DNA of 64,000 bases from JAIQFL01 sp035501495 (GCA_035501495.1 DATJWB010000061.1:1-64000), one strand, 5' to 3'. Counted from the stretch's first letter, positions 17,264-26,563 are shown. Notes: generated by a model from the sequence alone, not told the origin. Numbers and translations: made by a program.

Positions 17264-17391
17264 GTGGCGCAGGCACTCCAGCCTGCCGCGCCGGGACTCA
17301 TCTCGGCGCTTGTCGGCCGCCAGCGGCAATGTGCACGCCCGACAAGCACCCCGATGAGCCAGGACGCGGCCGGCACGAGTGCCCGCGCCAC
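17264..17391. repeat. MITE-like inverted pair of palindromic repeats in the radical SAM operon
   Basis: The left arm is GTGGCGCAGGCACTCCAGCC...GCGCCGGGACTCATCTCGGC..., the middle is GTCGGCCGCCAGCGGCAATG, and the right arm is CGCCCGACAAGCACCCCGAT...GGCCGGCACGAGTGCCCGCG...CCAC. The unit is 128 bases long, with terminal inverted repeats beginning GTGGCGC and ending GCGCCAC. It fills most of the gap between the first and second radical SAM genes. It could form a large hairpin in the mRNA and so affect expression of the two operon halves, but no U-tract follows. Confidence 0.78.
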
Positions 17392-17420
17392 GCCAGTCTG
17401 GCACCCGCAACGTCTTCTCA

Positions 17421-18932
17421 TCAGCACGTTACCGGCTCCGCGGAAAGCTGGTGGGCATCCACCTTCGGCTTGGGCGGAGCGATCATCTTTTGCGCGGCAT
17501 TGCGCAGCCACAAATCCACCGGAAACGCGTACACGTGATGATCCAGCCGCCATCGCGCCGGGATGCTGATCAGGCTGTAGATCAACTGATTCAGCGCCCG
17601 AACGCGATACTTGCCGATCGGCACCCGGTGAAACGCCACCCGCATATATTCCCGCATATTCTGCACGCGCACGTGCTGCTTCCCCTTGAGCCATGGCAGC
17701 ACCGTGTAGCGCGGGAAGAAATCCGCCCAGCCCTCCAGCGTTTTCGGGACTTCGATGCCCAACTCGAAAGCCCGTTTCATGATCGGCGAGCCGGGATACG
17801 GAGTGAAAATGTTCGTCCAGAACTCCGCGCCCGGATAGCGCCGGCAAATGTTCATCATCAGCGCCACGGATTCCCGCCGCTCCTTCTCGCCCTCGCCCGG
17901 GTATCCGAAGATCAGGTTGAAGCTGGGCCGGACACCCGCGGCGGTGAGCTTCTCGGCCGCGCCGTAAATGCAGTCCAGGTCCTGGAAATCCTTGTTCATC
18001 AGGCTCATCATTTTGAGCGAGCCGGTGTCGGCGCCCTGCGAGACCTGCGACAGCCCCGACCGCTTCAAGAGCTTCCACTCTTCCACGCTGAGCCGGTTCA
18101 CCAGGTTGGTGGACGCCTGGATGCTCCAGTCGAATTTCACGCCGCGCCGCACCAAACCCTCCGCGATCCCCAGCGCGCGCTCGCGGTCGATCAGAAAATT
18201 GTCATCCACGATCCACAGCAGCTCGAGGCGATAGCGGCTCACCAGGTCGGTGGTCTCCGCCACCACCTGCTCGGGATCGAGCGCATTCCATTTGCGGCCA
18301 TAGACACCGTCGTTGGTGCAGTAGCCGCAGTTGTATGGGCACGCCAGGCTCGACGTGTACATCGCCCAGCGGCGGCCGCACACCCGCTCGTATGCGTCGA
18401 AATCCGCCAGATGATACGCCTTCGGCGGCATCTCCTTCAAGGGCCGCAACGGCCGCGTGGGATTGAACCGGATCCGGCCGTCTTCCTTGTATCCGACTCC
18501 GGGAATGCCGCGCAGCGATTCGCCGGCCTCGATGTGCTGCACCACTTCGAGCAAGGCGTCTTCGCCCTGCCCGACCACCACCACATCGACGCAGTCGGTC
18601 GCCAACGTCTGATCCGGGAGTAGAGAAGTATGCCATCCGCCCAGAATCACCGGCAAGCGAGGATAGAGCCGCTTCACCTCGCGAGCCACCTGCACGGTTT
18701 CGCGAATCATCGGCCCGGTCACCAGCGAGACTGCCAGGCAGAGCGCGTCCTTCAATTCCTCAATCACCCGGCGCTGGAAATTGGGGGTGATGGTGGAATC
18801 GATCAGCTTGATCTCATATCCGGCCCGCTCGAGTGGCGTGGACACCGCGAGAATGCCCAGCGGCGCCGTCGCCTCCTGACTCGAAAATGCGGGGAAAAAG
18901 AAGACGATTTTCTTCCTGGGCATTTTGGTCAT
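17421..18932 (-). CDS. B12-binding-type radical SAM protein (first of the cluster)
   Basis: A 503-residue protein opening the nine-gene cluster. The N-terminal B12-type domain has IVFFFPAFSSQEATAPLGIL, LPVILGGWHTSLLPDQTLAT and VVVVGQGEDALLEVVQHIEA. The radical SAM motif is SLACPYNCGYCTNDGVYG (Cys198, Cys202, Cys205), then LLWIVDDNFLIDRERALGIA, QVSQGADTGSLKMMSLMNKD and SFNLIFGYPGEGEKERRESV. The C-terminal 110 residues are basic with Trp/Tyr (WLRNAAQKMIAP). Starts at 18932 (MTKMPRKK) or 18923 (MPRKK); the frame is open further upstream but only over low-complexity sequence. It is divergent from the MscS gene, sharing a 188-base intergenic region that should hold both promoters. Confidence 0.87.
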   Translation of the reverse strand: MTKMPRKKIVFFFPAFSSQEATAPLGILAVSTPLERAGYEIKLIDSTITPNFQRRVIEELKDALCLAVSLVTGPMIRETVQVAREVKRLYPRLPVILGGWHTSLLPDQTLATDCVDVVVVGQGEDALLEVVQHIEAGESLRGIPGVGYKEDGRIRFNPTRPLRPLKEMPPKAYHLADFDAYERVCGRRWAMYTSSLACPYNCGYCTNDGVYGRKWNALDPEQVVAETTDLVSRYRLELLWIVDDNFLIDRERALGIAEGLVRRGVKFDWSIQASTNLVNRLSVEEWKLLKRSGLSQVSQGADTGSLKMMSLMNKDFQDLDCIYGAAEKLTAAGVRPSFNLIFGYPGEGEKERRESVALMMNICRRYPGAEFWTNIFTPYPGSPIMKRAFELGIEVPKTLEGWADFFPRYTVLPWLKGKQHVRVQNMREYMRVAFHRVPIGKYRVRALNQLIYSLISIPARWRLDHHVYAFPVDLWLRNAAQKMIAPPKPKVDAHQLSAEPVTC

Positions 18933-19120
18933 GCTAACACCAGGATCCGATACCCCGCGGGCGCCGTGTGTTGGCAGAATGTAAAAAGTACGTGAAGACG
19001 GCCTGCGGCACGTGAGGGGTGGCACGCCTGGTGAACGTGCCGCCGGTTTCGTGATTCCTTTCACGAAGCTTCCAGCCGCGCACCTGCCGGAGCCGCGTAC
19101 TCTGGAATGAGACACGTCTC

Positions 19121-20785
19121 ATGAAGGCGCTCGAGAACCTGCCCGCCGTTGTTCTGGGAACCCTGCTGCTGGCTTGCCTGTTTGCCTATTTCTTCACACG
19201 CAACTCCGAGGCGCCCGCGTCCGTGCCGGGCGCACGGCAGCCTCTGGTGGACACAAACCTTCTGGAGACTGCCGTCCGGCTTTCCGCTTTGGCCGCCACG
19301 CCCGGCGAGCAGGCACAGTCCCGCGAGGCCTGGAGGCTGGCGGACCACGAACTCGACGTGAGGTTTGCCGCAGCCATACGCCAGGCCGAAGCGCAAGCGG
19401 CCCTGCCCGCCACCGGTCCGCTCCTGCAGCTCAGCGCCCGGATCGCACAGCGGCAGGCGCGCGTCGAGGCGGACAAGAAGCGCGTCGGTGAACTCGCAAA
19501 TGACACCGCGGGGGCGCTGGACCAGGCGCAAGCCCAGCTCGATCTCGACCAGGACGAATTGGACGATGCGCAGCAGGATCTGGCGCGGCAGGGAGGCGAC
19601 AAACGCGCCGCACTGCAGCGTTTGCTGCAGGAGCACGAAGCTTCCGACAAAGTTGCCGATCAGGCGCTCAAGTTTGGCACGCCAGAGCCCACGCGAACCA
19701 TGAGCGAACAGATCCGCGCGGCGCTCTCGCTTCGTGAATACCAACGCCAGCTCGAAGCCGCCGGGCAGTCGGCTGCCGCGCAAAGCCTGGCTCTGCTCGA
19801 TCAACATAACGCGCTCCAGCGCCAGACACCCGAAGAGCAGGCGGCTTCCACCTCCACGGCGCGGTTGCGGCAGATGGCCGCGCAACAGAAGACGCTTACC
19901 GGCCTCGACCAACGCGCGGAAGATACCATCCAACTGGCGGCCGTATATCAGCGCTGGAGCGAGCTGGTCAGGGCCCGGCAGCACGGCGCCCTGCATGGGA
20001 TTCTGGGCTCTCTGGCGGCAATCGTGGGCATCTTGCTGGCGGCGGTCCTGCTGAACAGTGCGGTACGCCGGGCGTTCGTCGTGGCGGACCGGCGCAGGGC
20101 CCATCAAATTCGAGTGATCTCCCGCATCACGCTGCAGGTGGCCGCGGTGTTGGCCATTCTGCTGATCGTCTTCGGACCGCCTACGCAGATCTCCACCCTG
20201 ATCGGCCTCATCACGGCGGGTCTCACAGTGGTCATGAAAGATTTCATCGTGGCGTTCTTCGGCTGGTTCACTCTGATGGGAAAGAACGGCCTCAGCGTGG
20301 GAGATTGGGTGGAGATCGAAGGTGTGTCCGGCACGGTCATCGAGATCGGGCTGCTCAAAACGGTGCTACTGGAGCTGGGGAACTGGACGGAGACCGGCCA
20401 CCCGACCGGGCGCCGGGTGGCCTTCTCGAACAGTTTCGCCATGGAAGGCCACTACTTTAACTTCTCGACCTCCGGGCAGTGGTTGTGGGACGAGCTGGTC
20501 GTGACACTGCCGGTTTCCGGCGACCCCTACGGGACGACAGACCAGATCCGCCGGATGGTCGAGCGCGAAACCCAGGCGGATGCCGCCGAGGCGGCCAAGG
20601 ACTGGCATCGCGCCACCTATCAGCACGCGGCGGGCGATTTCTCAGCGGGCCCGGCCGTCAATCTCCGTCCCGGGATCAACGGGCTCGAGGTGGTGGTTCG
20701 ATACATTACCCGGGCGCCTCAGCGTAATGCCGTAAAGTCCAAGCTCTTTCAGGAGATCGTGGACCTGTTGCACAAACCCGCGTGA
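19121..20785 (+). CDS. MscS-family mechanosensitive channel with long periplasmic coiled-coil domain
   Basis: A 554-residue protein. An N-terminal hydrophobic segment (AVVLGTLLLACLFAYFF) is followed by about 240 residues of Ala/Gln/Leu-rich helix (ARIAQRQARVEADKKRVGEL, QAQLDLDQDELDDAQQDLAR) predicted outside the membrane. Two or three transmembrane helices follow (LHGILGSLAAIVGILLAAVL, VAAVLAILLIVFG, STLIGLITAGLTVVMKDFIV), and then the MscS beta domain with LSVGDWVEIEGVSGTVIEIG and GHYFNFS. It should gate on membrane tension to protect against osmotic downshock; the large periplasmic helical part is larger than in plain MscS. Start ATG 19121 fits the leader. Confidence 0.85.
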   Translation: MKALENLPAVVLGTLLLACLFAYFFTRNSEAPASVPGARQPLVDTNLLETAVRLSALAATPGEQAQSREAWRLADHELDVRFAAAIRQAEAQAALPATGPLLQLSARIAQRQARVEADKKRVGELANDTAGALDQAQAQLDLDQDELDDAQQDLARQGGDKRAALQRLLQEHEASDKVADQALKFGTPEPTRTMSEQIRAALSLREYQRQLEAAGQSAAAQSLALLDQHNALQRQTPEEQAASTSTARLRQMAAQQKTLTGLDQRAEDTIQLAAVYQRWSELVRARQHGALHGILGSLAAIVGILLAAVLLNSAVRRAFVVADRRRAHQIRVISRITLQVAAVLAILLIVFGPPTQISTLIGLITAGLTVVMKDFIVAFFGWFTLMGKNGLSVGDWVEIEGVSGTVIEIGLLKTVLLELGNWTETGHPTGRRVAFSNSFAMEGHYFNFSTSGQWLWDELVVTLPVSGDPYGTTDQIRRMVERETQADAAEAAKDWHRATYQHAAGDFSAGPAVNLRPGINGLEVVVRYITRAPQRNAVKSKLFQEIVDLLHKPA

Positions 20786-21042
20786 ACCGGGCGCCAGTGG
20801 GACTAATAGAACCACGATATCGGAAGCAATTATGGCCGGGCGCTTAGAAGCGTGTTAGCCTCCTGGCGTATCTTTGCAGTTTGCCGGGGTTGAGGTAAGG
20901 AGCCTCGGCTGGCACGGTTGTCGATTTGCAGGCACGCTGCCGGCCACTCCTGCCGCCCGAATCCGCCGTCAGCCGGATCCTGCGCGACCCAAACCGCCGA
21001 AATACCGGAAGGCTTCTGGAGCTTCCGCCGCGACTTTCCGCC

Positions 21043-21837
21043 ATGAAAAATATCGTTTTGTTGCTCGCTTGCGCAGCGGGATGTCCGTGCGTCGCGAGCG
21101 CCCTTACCATCATCGTCTTTCCGTCCGTGGCGCCGAATGCGTATGGGTCGCCAAGTTACGCTGACTACGTCAGCAACGCCACCACCGCCCTCGAAAATGG
21201 ACTGGCGTCCTACGGAACCCCCGGGACGCCGAGTTATTACCAACAAACGCCGGTCCTCGAAACCAGCGACATGATCGTAACGGGTTTTCCCAGTTGGGAA
21301 GGCCAGGCAGATCCCGGCACCGTTTTTGGCCCGGCTTACGCCAACGAACTCGGGAACCGTCCGCTGTTCGGCGTTGTGATTACCGGGGACGGGCAAAAAA
21401 TCAGCATCGATCAGCTCTCGTTCACGGCATTCAGCAACGACCCGGGGAATCTTCTCGGCTTCAGCTTTGCGCAAGGCAGCTACACTTACTCCAGTAATTA
21501 TGTGGGCATTATCAACGGGCCCGGCGGGCCGACGTATGTCACCAGCGGACCCAGCAGCCAGTTGGTCGATGAGATCGTGGGCCGAGGATCCGGCAATGCG
21601 GACGCTGCCTATTGCACCGGATGCACGATTGCCGGGCAGCAGGCCGCCATTAACGCGCTGCTTCCCGATTTTGTGGGAATGACCCGGTTTACCGGCACCT
21701 ACACGTATGGAGACGGACTGGCAGCGGGAAGCGGAACCTTCGACATCGCCCCGGAGCCCCGCACCGGATTTCTCGTGCTTCCCACGCTCGCGCTCGCAGC
21801 GCTATGGGTCATCCAACGCCGGCAGCCCGCTTCCTGA
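21043..21837 (+). CDS. PEP-CTERM-type sorted exported protein
   Basis: A 264-residue exported protein: a signal peptide (KNIVLLLACAAGCPCVASA), a Ser/Thr/Tyr/Gly-rich mature part, and a C-terminal sorting tail IAPEPRTGFLVLPTLALAAL followed by WVIQRRQPAS, i.e. a PEP motif, one membrane helix and basic residues. PEP-CTERM tails are processed by exosortase/archaeosortase-like proteases linked to exopolysaccharide; no exosortase gene is in the window. A CXXC (YCTGCTIAG) near residue 210 could be a disulphide. I used the ATG at 21043; an earlier ATG at 20926 would add a non-leader stretch of 39 residues. Confidence 0.78.
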   Translation: MKNIVLLLACAAGCPCVASALTIIVFPSVAPNAYGSPSYADYVSNATTALENGLASYGTPGTPSYYQQTPVLETSDMIVTGFPSWEGQADPGTVFGPAYANELGNRPLFGVVITGDGQKISIDQLSFTAFSNDPGNLLGFSFAQGSYTYSSNYVGIINGPGGPTYVTSGPSSQLVDEIVGRGSGNADAAYCTGCTIAGQQAAINALLPDFVGMTRFTGTYTYGDGLAAGSGTFDIAPEPRTGFLVLPTLALAALWVIQRRQPAS

Positions 21838-22013
21838 GGATCCCGCTTTGGGCCGCTGAATGGGGCTTCTGAGCCGCCACCGCGACGGAACGGTTGCCTG
21901 CGCGACGGTCCCTAACGGCAAGCGGGACTGATCTATCGCGATTCCACATCCGGACACCTCTCTGTCAGCGACTTGTTAGAATAGCGATTCGATTCGGATC
22001 AGGAGGTGCCGGT

Positions 22014-22421
22014 GTGGGGGTAGTGAAGACGCTGCTGCGCTTTTTCAGTTATCTGTTCCACTTCCTTTTGGTGTTGTTCCTGTTGGCCGTCTCGGGTCTG
22101 ACTCTCGTGTCGGGAGGACAAAACCTGCACCTCGGTATGCTCCCGTGGACGGGCTCCACTCTGACGCTGGTGGTGTTTTTCGGTTCGCTATTCGGATTGC
22201 TGACGCTGGTTCTCGCCTTTCGCGGCAGACTGCGGATTTTGTTCTTCCTCTGGGCGCTGGCAGTGGCGGTGCTCCTGGCGAGGGGCTATATTTTCAGCGG
22301 CTATCACTTTGCCGCCGGTGAAGCCAGGACTGCCGGCTACCTGCTGCTGGCCGCCCTGTTGGCGCTGTTGGGTGCCTGGTTCCAGATGTTTCGAAGGATC
22401 GAGCGCGTTATAGGCTACTGA
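22014..22421 (+). CDS. Small four-helix integral membrane protein, unknown function
   Basis: A 135-residue protein with four hydrophobic stretches (FFSYLFHFLLVLFLLAVSGL, STLTLVVFFGSLFGLLTLVL, ILFFLWALAVAVLLARGYIF, AGYLLLAALLALLGAWF) and a basic end (QMFRRIERVIGY). The start is a GTG at 22014, decided by a strong Shine-Dalgarno sequence AGGAGG seven bases upstream; the ATG farther up at 21894 has no such site and gives non-hydrophobic leader residues. I recognise no family. Confidence 0.65.
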   Translation: MGVVKTLLRFFSYLFHFLLVLFLLAVSGLTLVSGGQNLHLGMLPWTGSTLTLVVFFGSLFGLLTLVLAFRGRLRILFFLWALAVAVLLARGYIFSGYHFAAGEARTAGYLLLAALLALLGAWFQMFRRIERVIGY

Positions 22422-22561
22422 TCGATAGGCCAAGGCCGAATCCGAACAGCCTGTCTCAATATCGGACACCTCACTTCGGGAAGCCCGCGCCGCACTTTGA
22501 CGATCCGTCTCCGCCCACAGCCGCAGTATTGGGCAAACTGCCCTGTTTCGACAGCCGCCTC

Positions 22562-22577
22562 TGGAATTGGAATTGCA
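22562..22577 (+). promoter_or_regulatory. Candidate sigma-54 promoter for the TolC pair
   Basis: The sequence TGGAATTGGAATTGCA has the GG-N10-GC spacing and TTGCA end of -24/-12 promoters (consensus TGGCAC-N5-TTGCW). It lies about 65 bases before the first TolC start. It is a single short match and no enhancer-binding regulator gene is next to it, so it remains a candidate. Confidence 0.35.
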
Positions 22578-22640
22578 AACCGCTCATCACTAGCCGTAGT
22601 CCAAGAGCCTGAAAGCCAAATCTTGAGGAAAGAGAATCGT

Positions 22641-24656
22641 GTGCCTACGCCAATAAATGTCAGCCCTCAGCATCCGGGGCCGTTACCGCTCGGAAGTCCC
22701 CGTGGGAGAAAGAGTTGCGTGCCAGGCCTTTTCCCCGTTCTGCTGATGGTCTGGGGCGTCCCGCTCTTCGCCCAGGAGTCCGAGGTTTCCGTCACCAATC
22801 CGCCGGAGAAGCCCGTAGTCGGCCGGTTTCTACGGCCTTTCCACTTCGAAAAGCGCATCGTGGCGCCGGCGAAACTGACCAATACTCCGCGCCTCGAATC
22901 GCTGGTTCGCGGAGGCAGCCTCTACCTGTCCGTACAGGACGTCATCGCTCTCACCTTGGAGAACAATCTCGATATAGCCGTCCAGCGCTATGGCCCGTTT
23001 CTGGCCCGGGAAGTTCTGCGCCGGACCGAGGGCGGCGGCTTTTTGCGCGGTGTGGACACCCCGGTAGTCGCCGGCCCGACCAGCGTCAGCACCGCCGGAA
23101 TCAGCAGCAATGCCACCGGATTGGGAACGGGGGCGCTGGCCGGCGGCGGCGGCATCGTCACCCAGATCGGACCGACTCCTCCCAGCCTCGACCCCGGCCT
23201 CTTCCTCCAAGTTCAGGCGGGTCATACCACCACCCCGCAGACCAACACCCTGCTGCTTGGGACAGAAGCCTATACCAACACCTATCGAAGTTTCGCCACT
23301 CAGTACGCCCAGACATTCATTACCGGAACCAACTTCGCCGTCACCTTCGTCAACAGCCGCAGCCTGGTGAACAGCTCGTCGGTGCTGTTCAATCCGACGT
23401 TGAGCGGATATTTCGATCTGACGATCAACCAGCCGTTGTTGCAGGGAATGAGCATCGCGGTCAATAACCGCGATATCCGCGTCGCCAAGAACAACATGAA
23501 AATCAGCGACCTGCTCATGAAGCTGCAGGTGGCCACCACCGTCTCGTCAGCGCTGAACCTCTATTGGGACCTGGTCAGCTTCAACGAAGCCGTGCGCATC
23601 AAGGAGCGGGCGCTCGAAGTTGCGCAGGACTTGTACGAAGGCAACAAGAAGCAGGTGGCGATCGGCGCGATGGCGGGCATCGAAATCACCCGCGCCGCGG
23701 CGGCCGTCTCGGTGAGCAAAGCGGACCTGCTCATCGCGCAGACCAATGTGGCGCAGCAGGAGATCGTTCTCAAGAACATGCTCAACCGTAATGGCATCGC
23801 GAACACCTGGCTGGATGACGTTCACATCATCCCCCTCGACCGGATCGAAGTTCCCAAGACCGAAGAAATCCGGCCGATCCAGGACCTGATTGAAGAGGCT
23901 CTGACGAACCGCCTGGAGTTGCAGCGCGACAAGATCAACCTCGTGAGCCAGCAAATCCTGCTCAAGGGGGACAGGAACGGACTCCTGCCCAGCTTGTCGG
24001 CCTTCGCCGAATTCACCAACAACGGATTGGGCGGGCCCATCAACCCGCTCTATGTGTCACGATGCGCCGGCGATACCAATCCGGCGGATAACTGCGGTCC
24101 TCCCAATCCCTATTTTCTGGGAGGCAACACCAGCGTGTTCGCGCAACTGTTGGGGCGGGCATTTCCCAACTATTCCGCCGGCTTCTCCCTAAGCATCCCG
24201 TTCCGCAACCGGGCAGCCCAGGCGGACTACGTTACCGACGAACTGCAGGTCCGCCAGGCGCAACTGCAATTGCAGAGGGCCATCAACCAGGTTCGGGTAG
24301 ACGTGAAGACCAACGTCATCGGCCTGCAGCAGGCTCGATCGCGCTACGAGACGGCCGTGGCGGGACGTGTGCTGGCCGAGCAGACACTGGAAGCCGAGCA
24401 GAAGCGCTTCCAGGCCGGCGTCGGAAGCGTCGCGCTGGTGATTCAGGCGCAACAGGCCCTCTCCGGCACACAGGACAGCGAAGTGCAGGCCATGGCCAAC
24501 TACACCCACAACAAGATCGCCTTCGACCTGGCGCTCGGCCGGGCGCTGGAGGTTAACCACATTTCCATGGAAGAGGCGAAGTCGGGCCACGTCGCCAGGG
24601 AATCGGTACTTCCCGCGAACATTCCGCCCGCGAGAATGCCGGGAGCCAGCAAATGA
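22641..24656 (+). CDS. TolC-family outer membrane efflux protein (first of a pair)
   Basis: A 671-residue outer membrane factor. A signal peptide (PVLLMVWGVPLFAQ) follows a 30-residue N-terminal extension. The TolC pattern is seen twice: GSLYLSVQDVIALTLENNLD and FNPTLSGYFDLTINQPLLQG open the first half; RLELQRDKINLVSQQILLKG and FSLSIPFRNRAAQADYVTDE lead the second, with the long helices between. It is longer than the usual 450-500 residues because of a Gly/Ala/Ser-rich stretch around residues 140-190. A GTG start at 22641 with GAGGAAAG upstream fits better than an ATG at 22497. No inner-membrane pump or adaptor gene is adjacent; its stop overlaps the second TolC gene by 4 bases (ATGA). Confidence 0.87.
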   Translation: MPTPINVSPQHPGPLPLGSPRGRKSCVPGLFPVLLMVWGVPLFAQESEVSVTNPPEKPVVGRFLRPFHFEKRIVAPAKLTNTPRLESLVRGGSLYLSVQDVIALTLENNLDIAVQRYGPFLAREVLRRTEGGGFLRGVDTPVVAGPTSVSTAGISSNATGLGTGALAGGGGIVTQIGPTPPSLDPGLFLQVQAGHTTTPQTNTLLLGTEAYTNTYRSFATQYAQTFITGTNFAVTFVNSRSLVNSSSVLFNPTLSGYFDLTINQPLLQGMSIAVNNRDIRVAKNNMKISDLLMKLQVATTVSSALNLYWDLVSFNEAVRIKERALEVAQDLYEGNKKQVAIGAMAGIEITRAAAAVSVSKADLLIAQTNVAQQEIVLKNMLNRNGIANTWLDDVHIIPLDRIEVPKTEEIRPIQDLIEEALTNRLELQRDKINLVSQQILLKGDRNGLLPSLSAFAEFTNNGLGGPINPLYVSRCAGDTNPADNCGPPNPYFLGGNTSVFAQLLGRAFPNYSAGFSLSIPFRNRAAQADYVTDELQVRQAQLQLQRAINQVRVDVKTNVIGLQQARSRYETAVAGRVLAEQTLEAEQKRFQAGVGSVALVIQAQQALSGTQDSEVQAMANYTHNKIAFDLALGRALEVNHISMEEAKSGHVARESVLPANIPPARMPGASK

Positions 24657-26563
24657 GAACGCAAACTGTCGTCTGCTGGATTGCCTGCGCCTGCCTCGTG
24701 GTCCCCGCGCCTGGCCAGGACCAACCCTACACGATCAGCCGCTCGAACCTGCCCGCGACGATTCGTCCGTACGTTGCTCCTCACATCCCGCCGATCCGTT
24801 TGACGAATACCAATCGCCTCACGAGTCTGATCCGGGCCGGCAGCCTGTACCTGACACTGGAAGACGCGCTCGCCTTGGCCATCGAGAACAATTTGAACCT
24901 GGAGATTGCCCGCTACGGACCGATGCTCGCGGACAGCGCATTGGAACGCGCCAAAGCGGGCGGACCGTTGCGCGGCGTTCCCAACGTAAACTCGGTGATT
25001 ACCAGCGCGGATGCCGGTCTGGGTGTGGCCGGCGGTCTTCTCAGCGCCGGCTTCGGCGGCGGAGGAGGAGGCGGAGGCGGGGGTGGCAACGGTGGAGCTG
25101 CGATTCAACAGATCGGCGCGATCACTCCTGTTCTCGATCCGTACCTTCAGGACACCACGGTCTTCAGCCACCAGACTTCTCCGCAGGCAAATACCGTGTA
25201 CAGCGGCGTCACCTCGCTGGTCTCCACCTTCCACACCTACAACACCACGCTCGTCCAGCGGCTCATCAGCGGGGGGCTCGTCCAGTACACCAACTACGAG
25301 CAATACCTGCACGAAAACTCGCCCGGAGACCTGTTCAATCCCGCCGTCGGCCCTCACATGGATCTTTATCTGCAGCACAACCTGCTGCAGGGCTTCGGAA
25401 TGGGCCTCAACAACCGCGGTATCCGCATTGCGCAGGTCAATACAACGGCGTCGCGCGAAGTGTTCCGGCTGACCCTGTTCAACCTGGTCACCCAGGTGGT
25501 GAATCTGTACTGGGACCTGGTCAGCGCCCGCGAGGAGTTGAAGGCCCGCCAATATGCCCTCGAGATCACCCGGCAGTTCGTGGCGGACACCAAGTACGAA
25601 ATCTCGGTCGGCGCGATCGCCGGGGTGGAGATGCCGCGGGCCGAATCCGAGTACGGAACACGCCGCCAGGATCTGGCGGTGGCCGAAGCCGACGTGCGGC
25701 AGCGAGCCATCCTGTTGAAGGACGCCCTGACCCATACCGATGTCCCCGAGCTGGACGCCGCGGAAGTGATTCCCCTGGACCGTATCGAGATCCCCGAAAC
25801 TGTGGAACTGCCTGCCCTCCGGCAGGCGGTCACGACCGCGCTCGCCAAGCGGCCCGACGTGGCGGTATCGAATTTCCGGGACCAGACCACGGAGATGAAT
25901 CTTCCCGGCACCACCAACCCGCTTCTTCCGTCGCTCACGGTCACCGGCAGAATGTACGACCGTGGAACTGCGGGGACACCGGCTGGCGAGGGAGCGAATC
26001 CCTACTTCAAAGGCGGGTATGGCTCGGCGGTCGAACAGATCCTGCGGCGCGATTTTCCGAGTGAAACGATGGTGGCGAACTTCTCCGTTCCATTTCACAA
26101 CCGCCAGGCGCAAGCCGACTACGGCATCGACCAGTTGCAGTTCCGGCAGTCGCAGGTCAGCGGGCAACGCGACACGAACCAGATCGTGGTAGATCTGGCC
26201 AGCCGCATCAATGCGGTCCGTCAGGCCCACTCTCGATACCAGGTGGCCCGCGACACGCGGGTTCTGCAGGAGCAGCTCCTGGAAGCGGAGAAGAAACGCT
26301 CTTCGGGCCCCCAGACCTTCAACGCGATCATGGCGGATCAACGCCAACTGATCACCGCGCAGCTTGCCGAAGTGAGCGCCCGCACCTCCTACCAGCATGC
26401 CCGCGCGGCGCTGGATCAAGGCTTGGGGGATAGCCTCGACCGGTACAACATCACGCTCGAGGAGGGATTGGCCGGAAAGGTGAATCGCGAGTCGCGGGCG
26501 CCGGATGTTGTCGAGCAGCAGCAGGCGCACCAACCACAGCCAGAGAAACAGCCGCAAAAGTAA
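24653..26563 (+). CDS. TolC-family outer membrane efflux protein (second of a pair)
   Basis: A 636-residue paralogue of the preceding protein, with the same landmarks: signal peptide (CWIACACLVVPAPGQ), SLYLTLEDALALAIENNLNL, MDLYLQHNLLQGFGMGLNNR, LVTQVVNLYWDLVSAREELK, and VANFSVPFHNRQAQADYGID. A run of about nine glycines (nucleotides 25057-25095) sits in the linker after the first helix pair, where the first paralogue also has a flexible insert. The conserved IPLDRIEIP/IPLDRIEVP loop in both paralogues points to tandem duplication. It should form a trimeric outer membrane duct; the partner pump is not in the window. Confidence 0.86.
   Translation: MRTQTVVCWIACACLVVPAPGQDQPYTISRSNLPATIRPYVAPHIPPIRLTNTNRLTSLIRAGSLYLTLEDALALAIENNLNLEIARYGPMLADSALERAKAGGPLRGVPNVNSVITSADAGLGVAGGLLSAGFGGGGGGGGGGGNGGAAIQQIGAITPVLDPYLQDTTVFSHQTSPQANTVYSGVTSLVSTFHTYNTTLVQRLISGGLVQYTNYEQYLHENSPGDLFNPAVGPHMDLYLQHNLLQGFGMGLNNRGIRIAQVNTTASREVFRLTLFNLVTQVVNLYWDLVSAREELKARQYALEITRQFVADTKYEISVGAIAGVEMPRAESEYGTRRQDLAVAEADVRQRAILLKDALTHTDVPELDAAEVIPLDRIEIPETVELPALRQAVTTALAKRPDVAVSNFRDQTTEMNLPGTTNPLLPSLTVTGRMYDRGTAGTPAGEGANPYFKGGYGSAVEQILRRDFPSETMVANFSVPFHNRQAQADYGIDQLQFRQSQVSGQRDTNQIVVDLASRINAVRQAHSRYQVARDTRVLQEQLLEAEKKRSSGPQTFNAIMADQRQLITAQLAEVSARTSYQHARAALDQGLGDSLDRYNITLEEGLAGKVNRESRAPDVVEQQQAHQPQPEKQPQK

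Noticed and set aside
24500..26557. Long minus-strand reading frame (685 codons) opposite the second TolC gene
   Set aside because: Mirror of a GC-rich coding strand; composition shows no domain, and the plus strand has an intact TolC protein.
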